A DNA stretch of 37,208 nt from Anaerolineae bacterium (GTDB taxonomy: Bacteria > Chloroflexota > Anaerolineae > Promineifilales > Promineifilaceae), in contig JAICPS010000004.1 in assembly GCA_025929715.1 (NCBI GenBank), forward strand, positions 1-37,208, written 5' to 3'. Made by a program: the position numbers and the translations under genes. The notes below the pieces were generated by a model. That model made no database searches. It was not told the DNA's origin and saw only the letters and a list, made by a program, of their open reading frames with translations. This document shows, one piece after another, positions 1-8,577 of this stretch (positions within the stretch are counted from its first letter, which is position 1; the number at the start of each line of letters is the position of its first letter).

Positions 1-3000
1 GCTGAGATTCACGTTGCCCCTGACGACGCCGTTGAGATCCGCCGTATCAGGCTTAGCAACGATGGTGACCGCCGTCGCCTGCTACGTCTCACCAGCTATG
101 CGGAAGTCGTTCTTACCGAGCAGGGGACGGACCAGCGCCATCAAGCATTCGCCAAGTTGTTCGTCGAGAGTGACTATATGCCGCAGTACGACGCGCTGCT
201 TTTTTGTCGCCGCCGGCGATCCCACGACGAGAAGCCGATGTTCATGGCCCACATGCTCGTCGCAGAGGGAGCTTTCGAAGACAGTGTGCGCTATGAGGGT
301 GAGCGTCTTAATTTTCTGGGCCGCAACAATAGCGCCCGCCGTCCGCAGGCGCTGGATGGTGTGTCCTGGCTTTCAGGAACAACCGGCGCCACGCTGGATC
401 CCATCATGTCGCTCGGAAGGCAAATTGAGCTTGAGCCCTACAGCACCATTGAGCTGGCGCTGATCACCGTTGCCGCCGAGTCGCGCCGCGAAATTGAAAC
501 GCTGCTGGAACGTTATCGCTCCTGGTCCATGCTGGACCGCGTGGTGGAGCTGGCGCGGGCGCGGGCTGAATATGAACTTCAACGGATCGATCTGGGCAGC
601 CCCTCCCTCGAACTCGGACAACAACTGCTATCACTTCTCTTCTACCCGCACCCGGCGCGGCGCGCCGCCAGTAGCACGCTGTCCGCCAATCAAAGAGGAC
701 AGCCGGGTTTATGGGCCTATGGTATCTCCGGAGACTTTCCTATTTTACTGCTCAGGCTGCGGGATGAGGCAGAGTCTGCGCTGTTAAATGAACTGCTGCG
801 CATTCACGGCTACTGGTACAGCCGTGGCCTGAAGATCGCTCTCGTCGTTCTCAATGACCAACAGTCAAATTACGGCCAGGTGCTGCAAAATTTCATCTTC
901 CGCGCGATTCGGCGTGCAGGCGCCGCGGATCGCCTGCAGCGGCGTGGAGGTATTTTTGTCATCAGTACCGACCAGATAGGCGACGACGAGCGGCTTCTGT
1001 TGCAGGCGGCGGCTCGTGTAAATCTGGATGGCGCGCAAGGGAGTTTGAGCCAGCAGCTTGCCGGCATCTATGATCAGCCCACGCGCCTACCTGCGTTGGA
1101 GCCCACCATGGCGCCGCAAGAAGAACTTTCTGAGCTGTCCCGCCCGGGCGGTCTTCTTTTTGATAACGGCTTCGGTGGTTTCAGTCCCGGCGCTGAAGAT
1201 CACACACCGGGCAGGGAGTACGTTATCTACCTGCGGCCGGGCCAGGCGACTCCCGCGCCCTGGATCAACGTCATTGCCAATCCCGACTTTGGCTTTCTGG
1301 TTTCGGAGAGCGGAGCTGGGTTCACCTGGTCAGAAAATAGTGGCGAGAACCGGCTAACGACCTGGCGTAACGATCCGGTCGCCGACCAACCTTCCGAGGC
1401 GCTTTACCTGCGCGATGAAGAAACCGCGGCCGTGTGGTCGCCCACGCCACAACCCGCGCCGGCTGCAGCACCGTATCTGATACGTCACGGCGCAGGATAC
1501 ACAATTTTCGAGCACCAGAGCCACAATCTCAGGCAGGAAGTACGGCTCTTTGTGGCTGCGCAAGCCCCTGTAAAGATCGTGCAGGTGCAGCTCAAGAATC
1601 TTTCGCAGCGGCAGAGGAGACTGACTGCGACCTACTATGCCGAGTGGGTGCTGGGTACAGGGCGCGAGATTACACAACAATACTTGATTCCCGAATACGT
1701 TGGTGATTGCAATGCCCTTCTCGTGCGCAACCCCTATAACGTCGAGTTTGGGCAGCGCGTGGCCTTTCTTGCCACCGGCCGCGAGCCACACGGCGTCACC
1801 GCCGACCGTATCGAGTTCCTGGGGCGCCTCGGTTCGTTGCAACGTCCGGCTGCTTTGCAGCGCGTCGGCCTCGAAAATGCTGTGCGCGCCGGTTTCGATA
1901 CCTGTGGCGCAATGCAGTTGCATGTCGATCTCGCCCCGGGCGCAACAGAAACCGTCTACTTTGTCCTGGGACAGGGCGGCAGTCGCGAACAAGCCCTGCA
2001 AATATTGGGCCGCTTCCAAGAGGCGGATCAAGTAAACGCCGCCTGGGACCAGGTCCATGATCTTTGGGAGAATATTCTGCAAACGGTGCAGGTTGACACG
2101 CCCGATCCGGCTATGAACCTTCTATTAAATCGCTGGCTCCTCTATCAGGCGTTGTCCTGCCGTGTTTGGGGGCGCAGCGCGCTCTACCAGTCCAGCGGCG
2201 CCTATGGGTTCCGCGATCAACTGCAAGACGTGATGGCGCTCGTCCACGCCTGCCCGCAGTTGGCGCGCGAGCATATCCTGCGCGCCGCCCGCCACCAGTT
2301 TGAGGACGGCGACGTGCTGCACTGGTGGCACCCTCCGTCTGGTCGTGGTGTCCGCACCCGTATCAGCGACGACCTTCTCTGGCTGCCTTTTGTCACCGCT
2401 CACTACGTTGCCGCCACCGGGGATACAGCGATCCTTGAGGAGCAGTTACCGTTCCTTAAAGGAAAGCTGCTGGGCGAAGATGAAGAGGAACGATATGGTC
2501 ATTACGCGCACACGACGGAAACATTTTCGCTCCTCGATCATTGCGTGCGTGCGTTGTATAAGGGAATGACCGTCGGCGAGAATGGCCTGCCCCTCATCGG
2601 CGCCGGTGATTGGAACGACGGCATGAATCGCGTTGGCATCGAAGGCCAGGGCGAGAGCGTGTGGCTGGGCTTTTTTTTGTATGCCGTCTTGCAGGATTTC
2701 GCCGATCTCTGCGAGCAGATCGACCAGAGCGAATATGCCATGACGTTCCGCGAACGGGCAGAAGCATATCGCCAGGCGCTGGATTTCAACGCCTGGGACG
2801 GCGAGTGGTACCGCCGCGCCTACTACGACGATGGGTCGCCGCTGGGCTCCCGTCAGAGCAATGAGTGCCAGATCGACGCCATTGCTCAGTCGTGGAGCGT
2901 GCTGTCTGGCGCAGGGGACGCTGAACGACGAACAGAGGCCATGGCTGCCGTGGAACGGCGCCTGATAGACTGGGATGACCGTCTGCTTCTCCTTTTTACG

Positions 3001-3570
3001 CCGCCTTTCGATCAGACGCGCAAAGATCCCGGCTATATCAAGGGCTACCCGCCGGGCATCCGCGAGAATGGAGGCCAGTATACGCACGCAGCAATATGGA
3101 CAATATGGGCTTTTGCCGAAATGGGGCAGGGAGAGAAGGCCGAAGCCTTATTCCGCCTCGCAAACCCCATCTACCATGCCGAAACGCAGGAAATGGCGCT
3201 CAATTATAGGGTCGAGCCCTACGTCATCGCCGCCGACGTCTATGGGGTTGAACCCCATACGGGTCGCGGCGGCTGGACCTGGTACACCGGCTCCAGCGGC
3301 TGGATGTATCGCCTGGGCGTTGAGGCCATTCTGGGCGTGCGCCGCCAGGGCAACGCCCTACGCATCAAGCCCGCAATCCCCGCGCATTGGCCAGGCTACA
3401 GCCTAATATACCGTTTTGGGGGCGCAACGTATCACATCAAAGTACTGAACGCTGGCGAGCAGGGACAGAATGCCGTCGTCACTCTGGATGGCGAACGCCT
3501 GGCCGATGGGCTGATTCCATTGCGTGATGATGGGCGGGAGCATATCGTGCAGGTGCGACTGGCGGCATGA
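1..3570 (+). CDS. GH94 family, cyclic beta-1,2-glucan synthase (NdvB-like) / 1,2-beta-oligoglucan phosphorylase-like protein, 5'-truncated by window edge
   Basis: Frame 1 is open from base 1 (AEIHVAPDDAVEIRRIRLSNDGDRRRLLRLTSYAEVVL...). GH94-type motifs include GAGDWNDGMNRVG, KGYPPGIRENGGQYTHAAIW and GRGGWTWYTGSSGWMYRLGVEAILG. The listed ORF start at 157 is internal. Confidence 0.88.
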   Translation, partial: AEIHVAPDDAVEIRRIRLSNDGDRRRLLRLTSYAEVVLTEQGTDQRHQAFAKLFVESDYMPQYDALLFCRRRRSHDEKPMFMAHMLVAEGAFEDSVRYEGERLNFLGRNNSARRPQALDGVSWLSGTTGATLDPIMSLGRQIELEPYSTIELALITVAAESRREIETLLERYRSWSMLDRVVELARARAEYELQRIDLGSPSLELGQQLLSLLFYPHPARRAASSTLSANQRGQPGLWAYGISGDFPILLLRLRDEAESALLNELLRIHGYWYSRGLKIALVVLNDQQSNYGQVLQNFIFRAIRRAGAADRLQRRGGIFVISTDQIGDDERLLLQAAARVNLDGAQGSLSQQLAGIYDQPTRLPALEPTMAPQEELSELSRPGGLLFDNGFGGFSPGAEDHTPGREYVIYLRPGQATPAPWINVIANPDFGFLVSESGAGFTWSENSGENRLTTWRNDPVADQPSEALYLRDEETAAVWSPTPQPAPAAAPYLIRHGAGYTIFEHQSHNLRQEVRLFVAAQAPVKIVQVQLKNLSQRQRRLTATYYAEWVLGTGREITQQYLIPEYVGDCNALLVRNPYNVEFGQRVAFLATGREPHGVTADRIEFLGRLGSLQRPAALQRVGLENAVRAGFDTCGAMQLHVDLAPGATETVYFVLGQGGSREQALQILGRFQEADQVNAAWDQVHDLWENILQTVQVDTPDPAMNLLLNRWLLYQALSCRVWGRSALYQSSGAYGFRDQLQDVMALVHACPQLAREHILRAARHQFEDGDVLHWWHPPSGRGVRTRISDDLLWLPFVTAHYVAATGDTAILEEQLPFLKGKLLGEDEEERYGHYAHTTETFSLLDHCVRALYKGMTVGENGLPLIGAGDWNDGMNRVGIEGQGESVWLGFFLYAVLQDFADLCEQIDQSEYAMTFRERAEAYRQALDFNAWDGEWYRRAYYDDGSPLGSRQSNECQIDAIAQSWSVLSGAGDAERRTEAMAAVERRLIDWDDRLLLLFTPPFDQTRKDPGYIKGYPPGIRENGGQYTHAAIWTIWAFAEMGQGEKAEALFRLANPIYHAETQEMALNYRVEPYVIAADVYGVEPHTGRGGWTWYTGSSGWMYRLGVEAILGVRRQGNALRIKPAIPAHWPGYSLIYRFGGATYHIKVLNAGEQGQNAVVTLDGERLADGLIPLRDDGREHIVQVRLAA

Positions 3571-3585
3571 CTGTGCCCGTTGTAG

Positions 3586-3604
3586 CGTAGGCTGCCAGCC
3601 TGCG
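3586..3604. repeat. Intergenic hairpin CGTAGGCT-GCC-AGCCTGCG, candidate dispersed palindromic repeat
   Basis: 8-bp stem with one G-T wobble in the GH94-SGNH gap, within GTTGTAGCGTAGGCTGCCAGCCTGCGTTCGGCGCA. Confidence 0.5.
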
Positions 3605-3634
3605 TTCGGCGCACAAGCAGGACGTTTTACCAAG

Positions 3635-4264
3635 ATGCTATTCGAATCTGGACAGAAGATCGTATTCATCGGCGACAGCATTACCGATACTGGCCGGCGA
3701 GGGCCCAGCGTCCCTTACGGCGCGGGCTACGTCGACCAGGTACGCAGCTTCATCATGGCCCGTTACCCTGAACGCCGGCTCAATTTTGTTAATCGCGGCG
3801 TCAATGGCGACACAACTCGCAATCTACTCGCTCGCTGGCAAACGGATGTGATTGCGGAGCAACCTGATTGGCTTTCGCTCATGATTGGCATCAACGATGT
3901 CTGGCGCGCTTTTGGCGGTGACGCGCACCAGGCGGTCTCACTGGACGAGTATGCTGAAAACCTGCGACATTTGATTGAGCTGACCGCTGTAAAGACCAAT
4001 GCGCGCCTGATCTTACTTACCCCATACATGATCGAACCGCAGCGCCAGAATCCCATGCGCGCACAGATGGATCGCTTTGGCGACGTGGTCAAGTCAGTGG
4101 CGGGCGAGGCTAGTACGCTGCTGGTCGACACCCAACAAGCGTTCGATGACGCGCTGCGAAATACCACGTCACGCGACTGGGCCAACGATAAGGTGCATCC
4201 CAACGGGCCGGGACATGCCGTCATTGCCCTGGCTTTTCTGCGCGCCGCTGGTTTTGAGTTATAA
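3635..4264 (+). CDS. SGNH/GDSL-type hydrolase (esterase)
   Basis: [17 protein letters not shown] block [20 protein letters not shown], and [10 protein letters not shown] block V. Start chosen at MLFESGQ rather than the longer ORF start at 3524, which overlaps the GH94 end. Confidence 0.85.
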   Translation: MLFESGQKIVFIGDSITDTGRRGPSVPYGAGYVDQVRSFIMARYPERRLNFVNRGVNGDTTRNLLARWQTDVIAEQPDWLSLMIGINDVWRAFGGDAHQAVSLDEYAENLRHLIELTAVKTNARLILLTPYMIEPQRQNPMRAQMDRFGDVVKSVAGEASTLLVDTQQAFDDALRNTTSRDWANDKVHPNGPGHAVIALAFLRAAGFEL

Positions 4265-4284
4265 CAGGCAAAAGGAGCAAACCC

Positions 4285-5157
4285 ATGATTTCCAAAATAG
4301 CTTTTGGTCGAACCGGCCATATGAGCACGCGAACGCTCTTCGGCGCGGCCGCCCTCAGCGAGGTCACACAGGAGGAGGCGGATCGCACGATGGAGCTGCT
4401 GATCGAGTATGGCGTCAACCACATCGATACTGCAGCCAGCTACGGCGACTCGGAGTTGCGGCTAGGCCCGTGGATGGAACGCGAGCGCGCACGCTTCTTT
4501 CTTGCGAGTAAGACAGGAGAGCGGCGTTACGAACAGGCGCGCAACGAGATCCACCGTTCCCTGGAACGACTGAGGGTGGATCAGATAGACCTGATCCAGT
4601 TGCACAACCTGGTCGATGCGCAGGAGTGGGAAGTGGCGCTGGGGCCGGGTGGAGCGCTGGAAGCGGCTTATGAAGCGCGCGCGCAGGGATTGGTGCGCTT
4701 CATTGGCGTGACCGGGCATGGCACCGAAGTCGCCATGATGCACCAGCGCAGCCTCGAGGTGTTCGATTTTGACTCCGTCTTACTGCCCTATAGCTACGTG
4801 ATGATGCAGAACCCACAATATGCGGCCGATTTTGAAACATTGATGCAAACGTGCCAGGCTCGAAACATCGCCGTACAGACGATAAAGGCCGTCGTTCGCC
4901 GACCCTATGGCGACCGCCAGCGCACTCACGCCACCTGGTACGAGCCGTTCGTGGAGCAAGGAGCGATCGATCGCGAGGTTCACTGGGTGTTGGGCAGGCC
5001 GACTTTTTTCTTGAACACGCCGGGTGATATCCACGTACTGCCTAAGGTGCTTGATGCGGCGGCCCGTTTCCAGAGTCGCCCGACAGATGCAGAGATGGAC
5101 GCACTACACGAGCGCCTGGGCGTGGAACCGCTGTTTGTGCACGGCGAAGCGCCGTAG
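4285..5157 (+). CDS. Aldo/keto reductase family protein
   Basis: [60 protein letters not shown]; upstream RBS AAAGGAGC. Confidence 0.88.
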   Translation: MISKIAFGRTGHMSTRTLFGAAALSEVTQEEADRTMELLIEYGVNHIDTAASYGDSELRLGPWMERERARFFLASKTGERRYEQARNEIHRSLERLRVDQIDLIQLHNLVDAQEWEVALGPGGALEAAYEARAQGLVRFIGVTGHGTEVAMMHQRSLEVFDFDSVLLPYSYVMMQNPQYAADFETLMQTCQARNIAVQTIKAVVRRPYGDRQRTHATWYEPFVEQGAIDREVHWVLGRPTFFLNTPGDIHVLPKVLDAAARFQSRPTDAEMDALHERLGVEPLFVHGEAP

Positions 5158-5270
5158 CTGCGCGTTCGCCTGAACGCGTTTCACGGGGTGCGCGCCATTT
5201 TTGTTGACAAAAGGAAAAGAGGAGAGAATTTGGCAGGTCGACAAGTGGCGGGTGGCAAAGGAGGAAGGAG

Positions 5271-5445
5271 ATGAGCGAGCAGCAGGACAAGTGGCAAGAG
5301 TTACAGGAAGAGATCAGCAAAGCGGTAGCGGCCTGGCGAAAACGGCACCCGACGGCGACGCTCAGCGAAATCGAAGATATCGTGGATAGGCAGCTGGCAC
5401 CGCTGCGGACGCAGATGGTAGAAGATTTGGCACAGGAGCAGCCTG
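5271..5445 (+). mobile_element. 5' fragment of an insertion-sequence transposase (ISKra4-like N-terminus)
   Basis: MSEQQDKWQELQEEISKAVAAWRKRHPTATLSEIEDIVDRQLAPLRTQMVEDLA with a strong SD (GGAGGAAGGAG ATG). Sense ends abruptly near 5440, where antisense regulator coding begins. Confidence 0.5.
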
Positions 5446-7103
5446 CAGATCGCCGCTCGCCCAGTAGGCCAGCCCCAAAAGCGCCGTCGTCGTGCCGCGC
5501 TCGTAATAGCCATCCTCCTGCAACAGCTCGAGCGCCTGGCGGGCCTGGCAGACGGTGCCAGGTATGTCGTCGAGCGCCTGCGCGCGATAGGCGCGAGCAT
5601 TGGCAATCGTCGCGCGTAGCGAGTGATACTGCGCTTCGTCGGCCACGACCATTGGGACGCCGTCTTTTTCGGTCGCCGGGATTCGCGCGCTTTCCGCCTC
5701 GTCCTTGGCCTCGTCCAGCCAGCGCTCCGCCTCCTGCAGATAGGCCTCGGCGACGTCATACTCGCCGCCATCGAGGTGGGCCCAGGCAGAGACGACGCTC
5801 AGTACGGGCCTGGCGTGGAACAGGGAATCGGGCAGCGCCCTTACACAACGAAGCACGGTTGCTTCCTGGCGACGCCTGCGCATGGCCGGCCAGGTCCGCT
5901 CGACCAGCGCCGCCGCTCGCTCGAAATCGGCGCCGGCCAGCGCATGACGGATGGCATCCGACGGCAAGTCATTTTGCTCGTACCACGCGCTCGCCCGCCG
6001 GTGCAGGTTGGGGACCTGGGCGGGCTGCTCCTTCAACAGCCGGGCGCGCAGGACCTCGGCAAACAAGTGGTGATAACGATACCAATGGCGCTGCGCGTCC
6101 AGCGCAATGACAAACAGGTTGCCGCGCTCCAGAGCCTCCAGCATCTCTTCGCCGGCTTGCTCGCCTTTAGCGCCGCGTCGGCGCCTAAACGCACGGCGTC
6201 GCACAGCGGTCCGCTCAAGCGGTCGAGAAGGGCGGTCTGTAGCAAGAAGCTGCGCACGGGTTGCGGCTGGCGCCGCAGTACCTCTTCAAGCAGGTAGTCG
6301 ATGACGAAACGGTGGCTGCCGGTGAAGGCCTGGATGAAGCCGGCGCTGTGGCCCTCATGTGCAGACAGGTCACCCTGCAGCGCAAGGGCAGCCATCTGCA
6401 GCCCGGCGACCCAGCCCTCGGTGCGGGTCTCCAGCGCGGCGACGTCGTCGGCCGAGAGGTTCAGGCCCATCACCTGGTTGAGGAAGGCGGCGGCTTCCTC
6501 GGGCGTGAAGCGCAGGTCGGCGGCGCGCAGCTCGGCCAGCTTTCCCCGAGCGCGCAGCCGCGCCAGGGGCAGCTGTGGGTCGGAGCGGCTGGCAATGACC
6601 AGGTGCATGGCTGGTGGCAGGTGGTCGATCAGAAAGGTGAGGGCATCGTCGATGGAGCGGTGCTCGATGAGGTGGTAGTCGTCCAGGACGAGAATGAACG
6701 CTTGAGCACTCTCCACGACTTCATTGATGAGGGCCGTGAGGAACAGCTCGACCGGCCGAGGCTGTGGCTCTTGTAGGAGCCCCAGGGCCGCGGCTCCCAC
6801 GTCGGCGTCCACGGTTTGCAAAGCGGCGACCACGTACGTCCAGAAGCGGGACGGGTCATTGTCGCCGGCGTCGAGCAACAGCCAGGCGACGTCGACGTCG
6901 GGCTCGAGTCGGCGGCAAGCGGCGATCCATTCGCTGGCCAGCGTGGTCTTGCCAAAGCCGGCCGGGGCGGAAATGAGGCTTAGCTTGTGTGCAAAAGCTC
7001 CGTTCTGGCGCAGACCGGCGTTCAGCCGCTCAACCAGGCGCGGCCGCGGCACGCGGTTGGGCCGGGGGATATATAGCTTTGTCTTTAACAGGCGCTCGGT
7101 CAC
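5440..7103 (-). pseudogene. MalT-like STAND/LuxR-family regulator, frameshifted and missing its 3' end (C-terminal TPR and HTH absent)
   Basis: N-terminal part (7103-6033) has LSLISAPAGFGKTTLASEWIAACR (Walker A) and AFILVLDDYHLIEHRSID. It continues in another frame (6204-5440) as GEQAGEEMLEALERGNLFVIALDAQRHWYRYHHLFAEVLRARL to LLGLAYWASGDLQAA, then stops at the transposase fragment. Confidence 0.85.
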
Positions 7104-7173
7104 CCAGACATTATGTACACCTCGATACGGCCGGCACCTAATAGAGGGGGACTAGGAACAAGTTGTCAGCTCG

Positions 7174-7231
7174 GGCCGGTCTCCCCCTCCGGTGGGGCGG
7201 GTGGGTCATTTGACCCAATAGAAGACCGGCC
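7174..7231. terminator. Nested inverted-repeat structure 3' of GH1 gene
   Basis: GGCCGGTCT (7174-7182) pairs with AGACCGGCC (7223-7231). An inner palindrome TGGGTCA-TT-TGACCCA lies at 7202-7217. The region sits between the GH1 stop and the regulator pseudogene start. Confidence 0.55.
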
Positions 7232-7255
7232 ACAGCAGCATTACGTTCTCCCGCA

Positions 7256-8479
7256 TTAGGGTCTGTTGGCCATGGCAACCGCGCTCAACCAGCGGGCGCT
7301 GGGCTTGACGGTCCGTTGTTGCGTGCAGCGGTCGACGGTTATGATGCCGAACGTGGGCCGGTAACCAAGCAACCACTCGAAGTTGTCGAAAGCAGACCAG
7401 GCAAAGTAACCGCGCACATCTAGGCCGTCTTGTAGACAGGCTGCTACAGTTTGCAGGGCAGCCTCGTAGTAGGCCAGGCGGCGCTCGTCGTCTTCGGTTC
7501 CGATGCCATTTTCAGTCACGATCAGGGGCACGTCGGCGACCTCATGGGCGCGGCGCAGGGTCGCGCCAATGGCCTGGGGCCAGAATTCGTAATCCATCTG
7601 CGTTAGCTCCACGCCTTCCTCTGGCCCTAAAATGCCCTCCGCGCCATACCGTTCGCGGGTATAGGTTTGCACGCCGACAAAATCATCTTCGCGGGCGGCT
7701 TCCAGGAAAACGTCCTGCAATTCATGGCGCATCCTGTCGCGCACCTCTTCGCCGCCGGGTAGGGCCTGCATATCGGACATCGCAATCGTCAGGCCAACGG
7801 GAAGTGAAGGCCGTTCGGCCTTGATTGCCGCCCGCGCCTGGTGGTGAGCCGCCAGAATGACGTCCCGCGCCTCAGCCGTGCCGGCAAACATGAAGGGGGC
7901 AAACTGTTGAGGCGTGGTGTGCAGCGCGTGGGCCGATTGGCGGATGAACGTCTCGCCGGGTCCGCCAGCCATCCACAGCATCGCAGACATGCGTGGGATG
8001 TTCACTTCGTTGATCGTGCACACCATCTCGGCGAGGTCGCCTAGGTGCTGTGTGACTTTCTGGCTGTAGCGGGCGAACTTGGCAGCCATGTCCATATCCT
8101 GCCAACCGCCCTGTGCGATCAGCCAGCGCGGTGACGTAAAATGATGGTAGGTCAACACAGGCTTCAGACCATGCGCCAGGCAAGCCTCGCACATGCGGCG
8201 ATAGTGATCCAGGGCGGCAGTGGAGAAGCGGCCGTCTTCCGGCTCTACACGCGCCCACTCCACCGAAAAGCGGTAGCTGTTGAAGCCCAAACTGGCCAGG
8301 AGGGCAATGTCTTCGCGATAACGGTGGTAATGGTCAATGGCGTCGCCCGACGGCTCGGCAAAGACAGTATCGGGCAGGTGTTCCATGACCCAGAAATCGC
8401 TGTTGGCGTTGTTACCTTCTACTTGGTGCGCAGCCGTGGCCGTGCCCCATAGAAATTCTGGCGGAAATTGGTGGTTCAT
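7256..8479 (-). CDS. Glycoside hydrolase family 1 beta-glycosidase
   Basis: FPPEFLWGTATAAHQVEG, SYRFSVEWARVEPEDG, CTINEVN acid/base region, LIVTENGIGTEDDERR nucleophile region, GYFAWSAFDNFEWLLGY. Confidence 0.93.
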   Translation of the reverse strand: MNHQFPPEFLWGTATAAHQVEGNNANSDFWVMEHLPDTVFAEPSGDAIDHYHRYREDIALLASLGFNSYRFSVEWARVEPEDGRFSTAALDHYRRMCEACLAHGLKPVLTYHHFTSPRWLIAQGGWQDMDMAAKFARYSQKVTQHLGDLAEMVCTINEVNIPRMSAMLWMAGGPGETFIRQSAHALHTTPQQFAPFMFAGTAEARDVILAAHHQARAAIKAERPSLPVGLTIAMSDMQALPGGEEVRDRMRHELQDVFLEAAREDDFVGVQTYTRERYGAEGILGPEEGVELTQMDYEFWPQAIGATLRRAHEVADVPLIVTENGIGTEDDERRLAYYEAALQTVAACLQDGLDVRGYFAWSAFDNFEWLLGYRPTFGIITVDRCTQQRTVKPSARWLSAVAMANRP

Positions 8480-8529
8480 GTTGTTATCCTTTATGTGGTT
8501 ATTGTGGCGTGGCGACGGTCCGGCGCCTG

Positions 8530-8545
8530 AGCGGCTAAAGCCGTT
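8530..8545. repeat. AGCGGCT-AA-AGCCGTT intergenic hairpin, candidate dispersed repeat
   Basis: 7-bp stem with one wobble between the GH1 start and the GH3 stop; sequence context GAGCGGCTAAAGCCGTTGCTGCAA. Confidence 0.45.
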
Positions 8546-8577
8546 GCTGCAAGCTAGCGGACTTGGTTTGCATAACG

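Noticed and set aside
1354-2082. 242-aa minus-strand ORF within GH94
   Set aside because: Antisense shadow ORF; no motifs, and the GH94 frame is continuous.
5200-5216. TTTTGTTGACAAAA palindrome upstream of the transposase fragment
   Set aside because: Short and imperfect; may simply contain a TTGACA -35-like element, and an IS terminal inverted repeat cannot be confirmed without the other end.
5623-6297. Plus-strand ORFs of 224-279 aa across 5271-6304
   Set aside because: Beyond ~5445 these are antisense to the regulator pseudogene and are Arg/Pro/Gly-rich shadows; only the first ~55 residues of the 5271 ORF look real.
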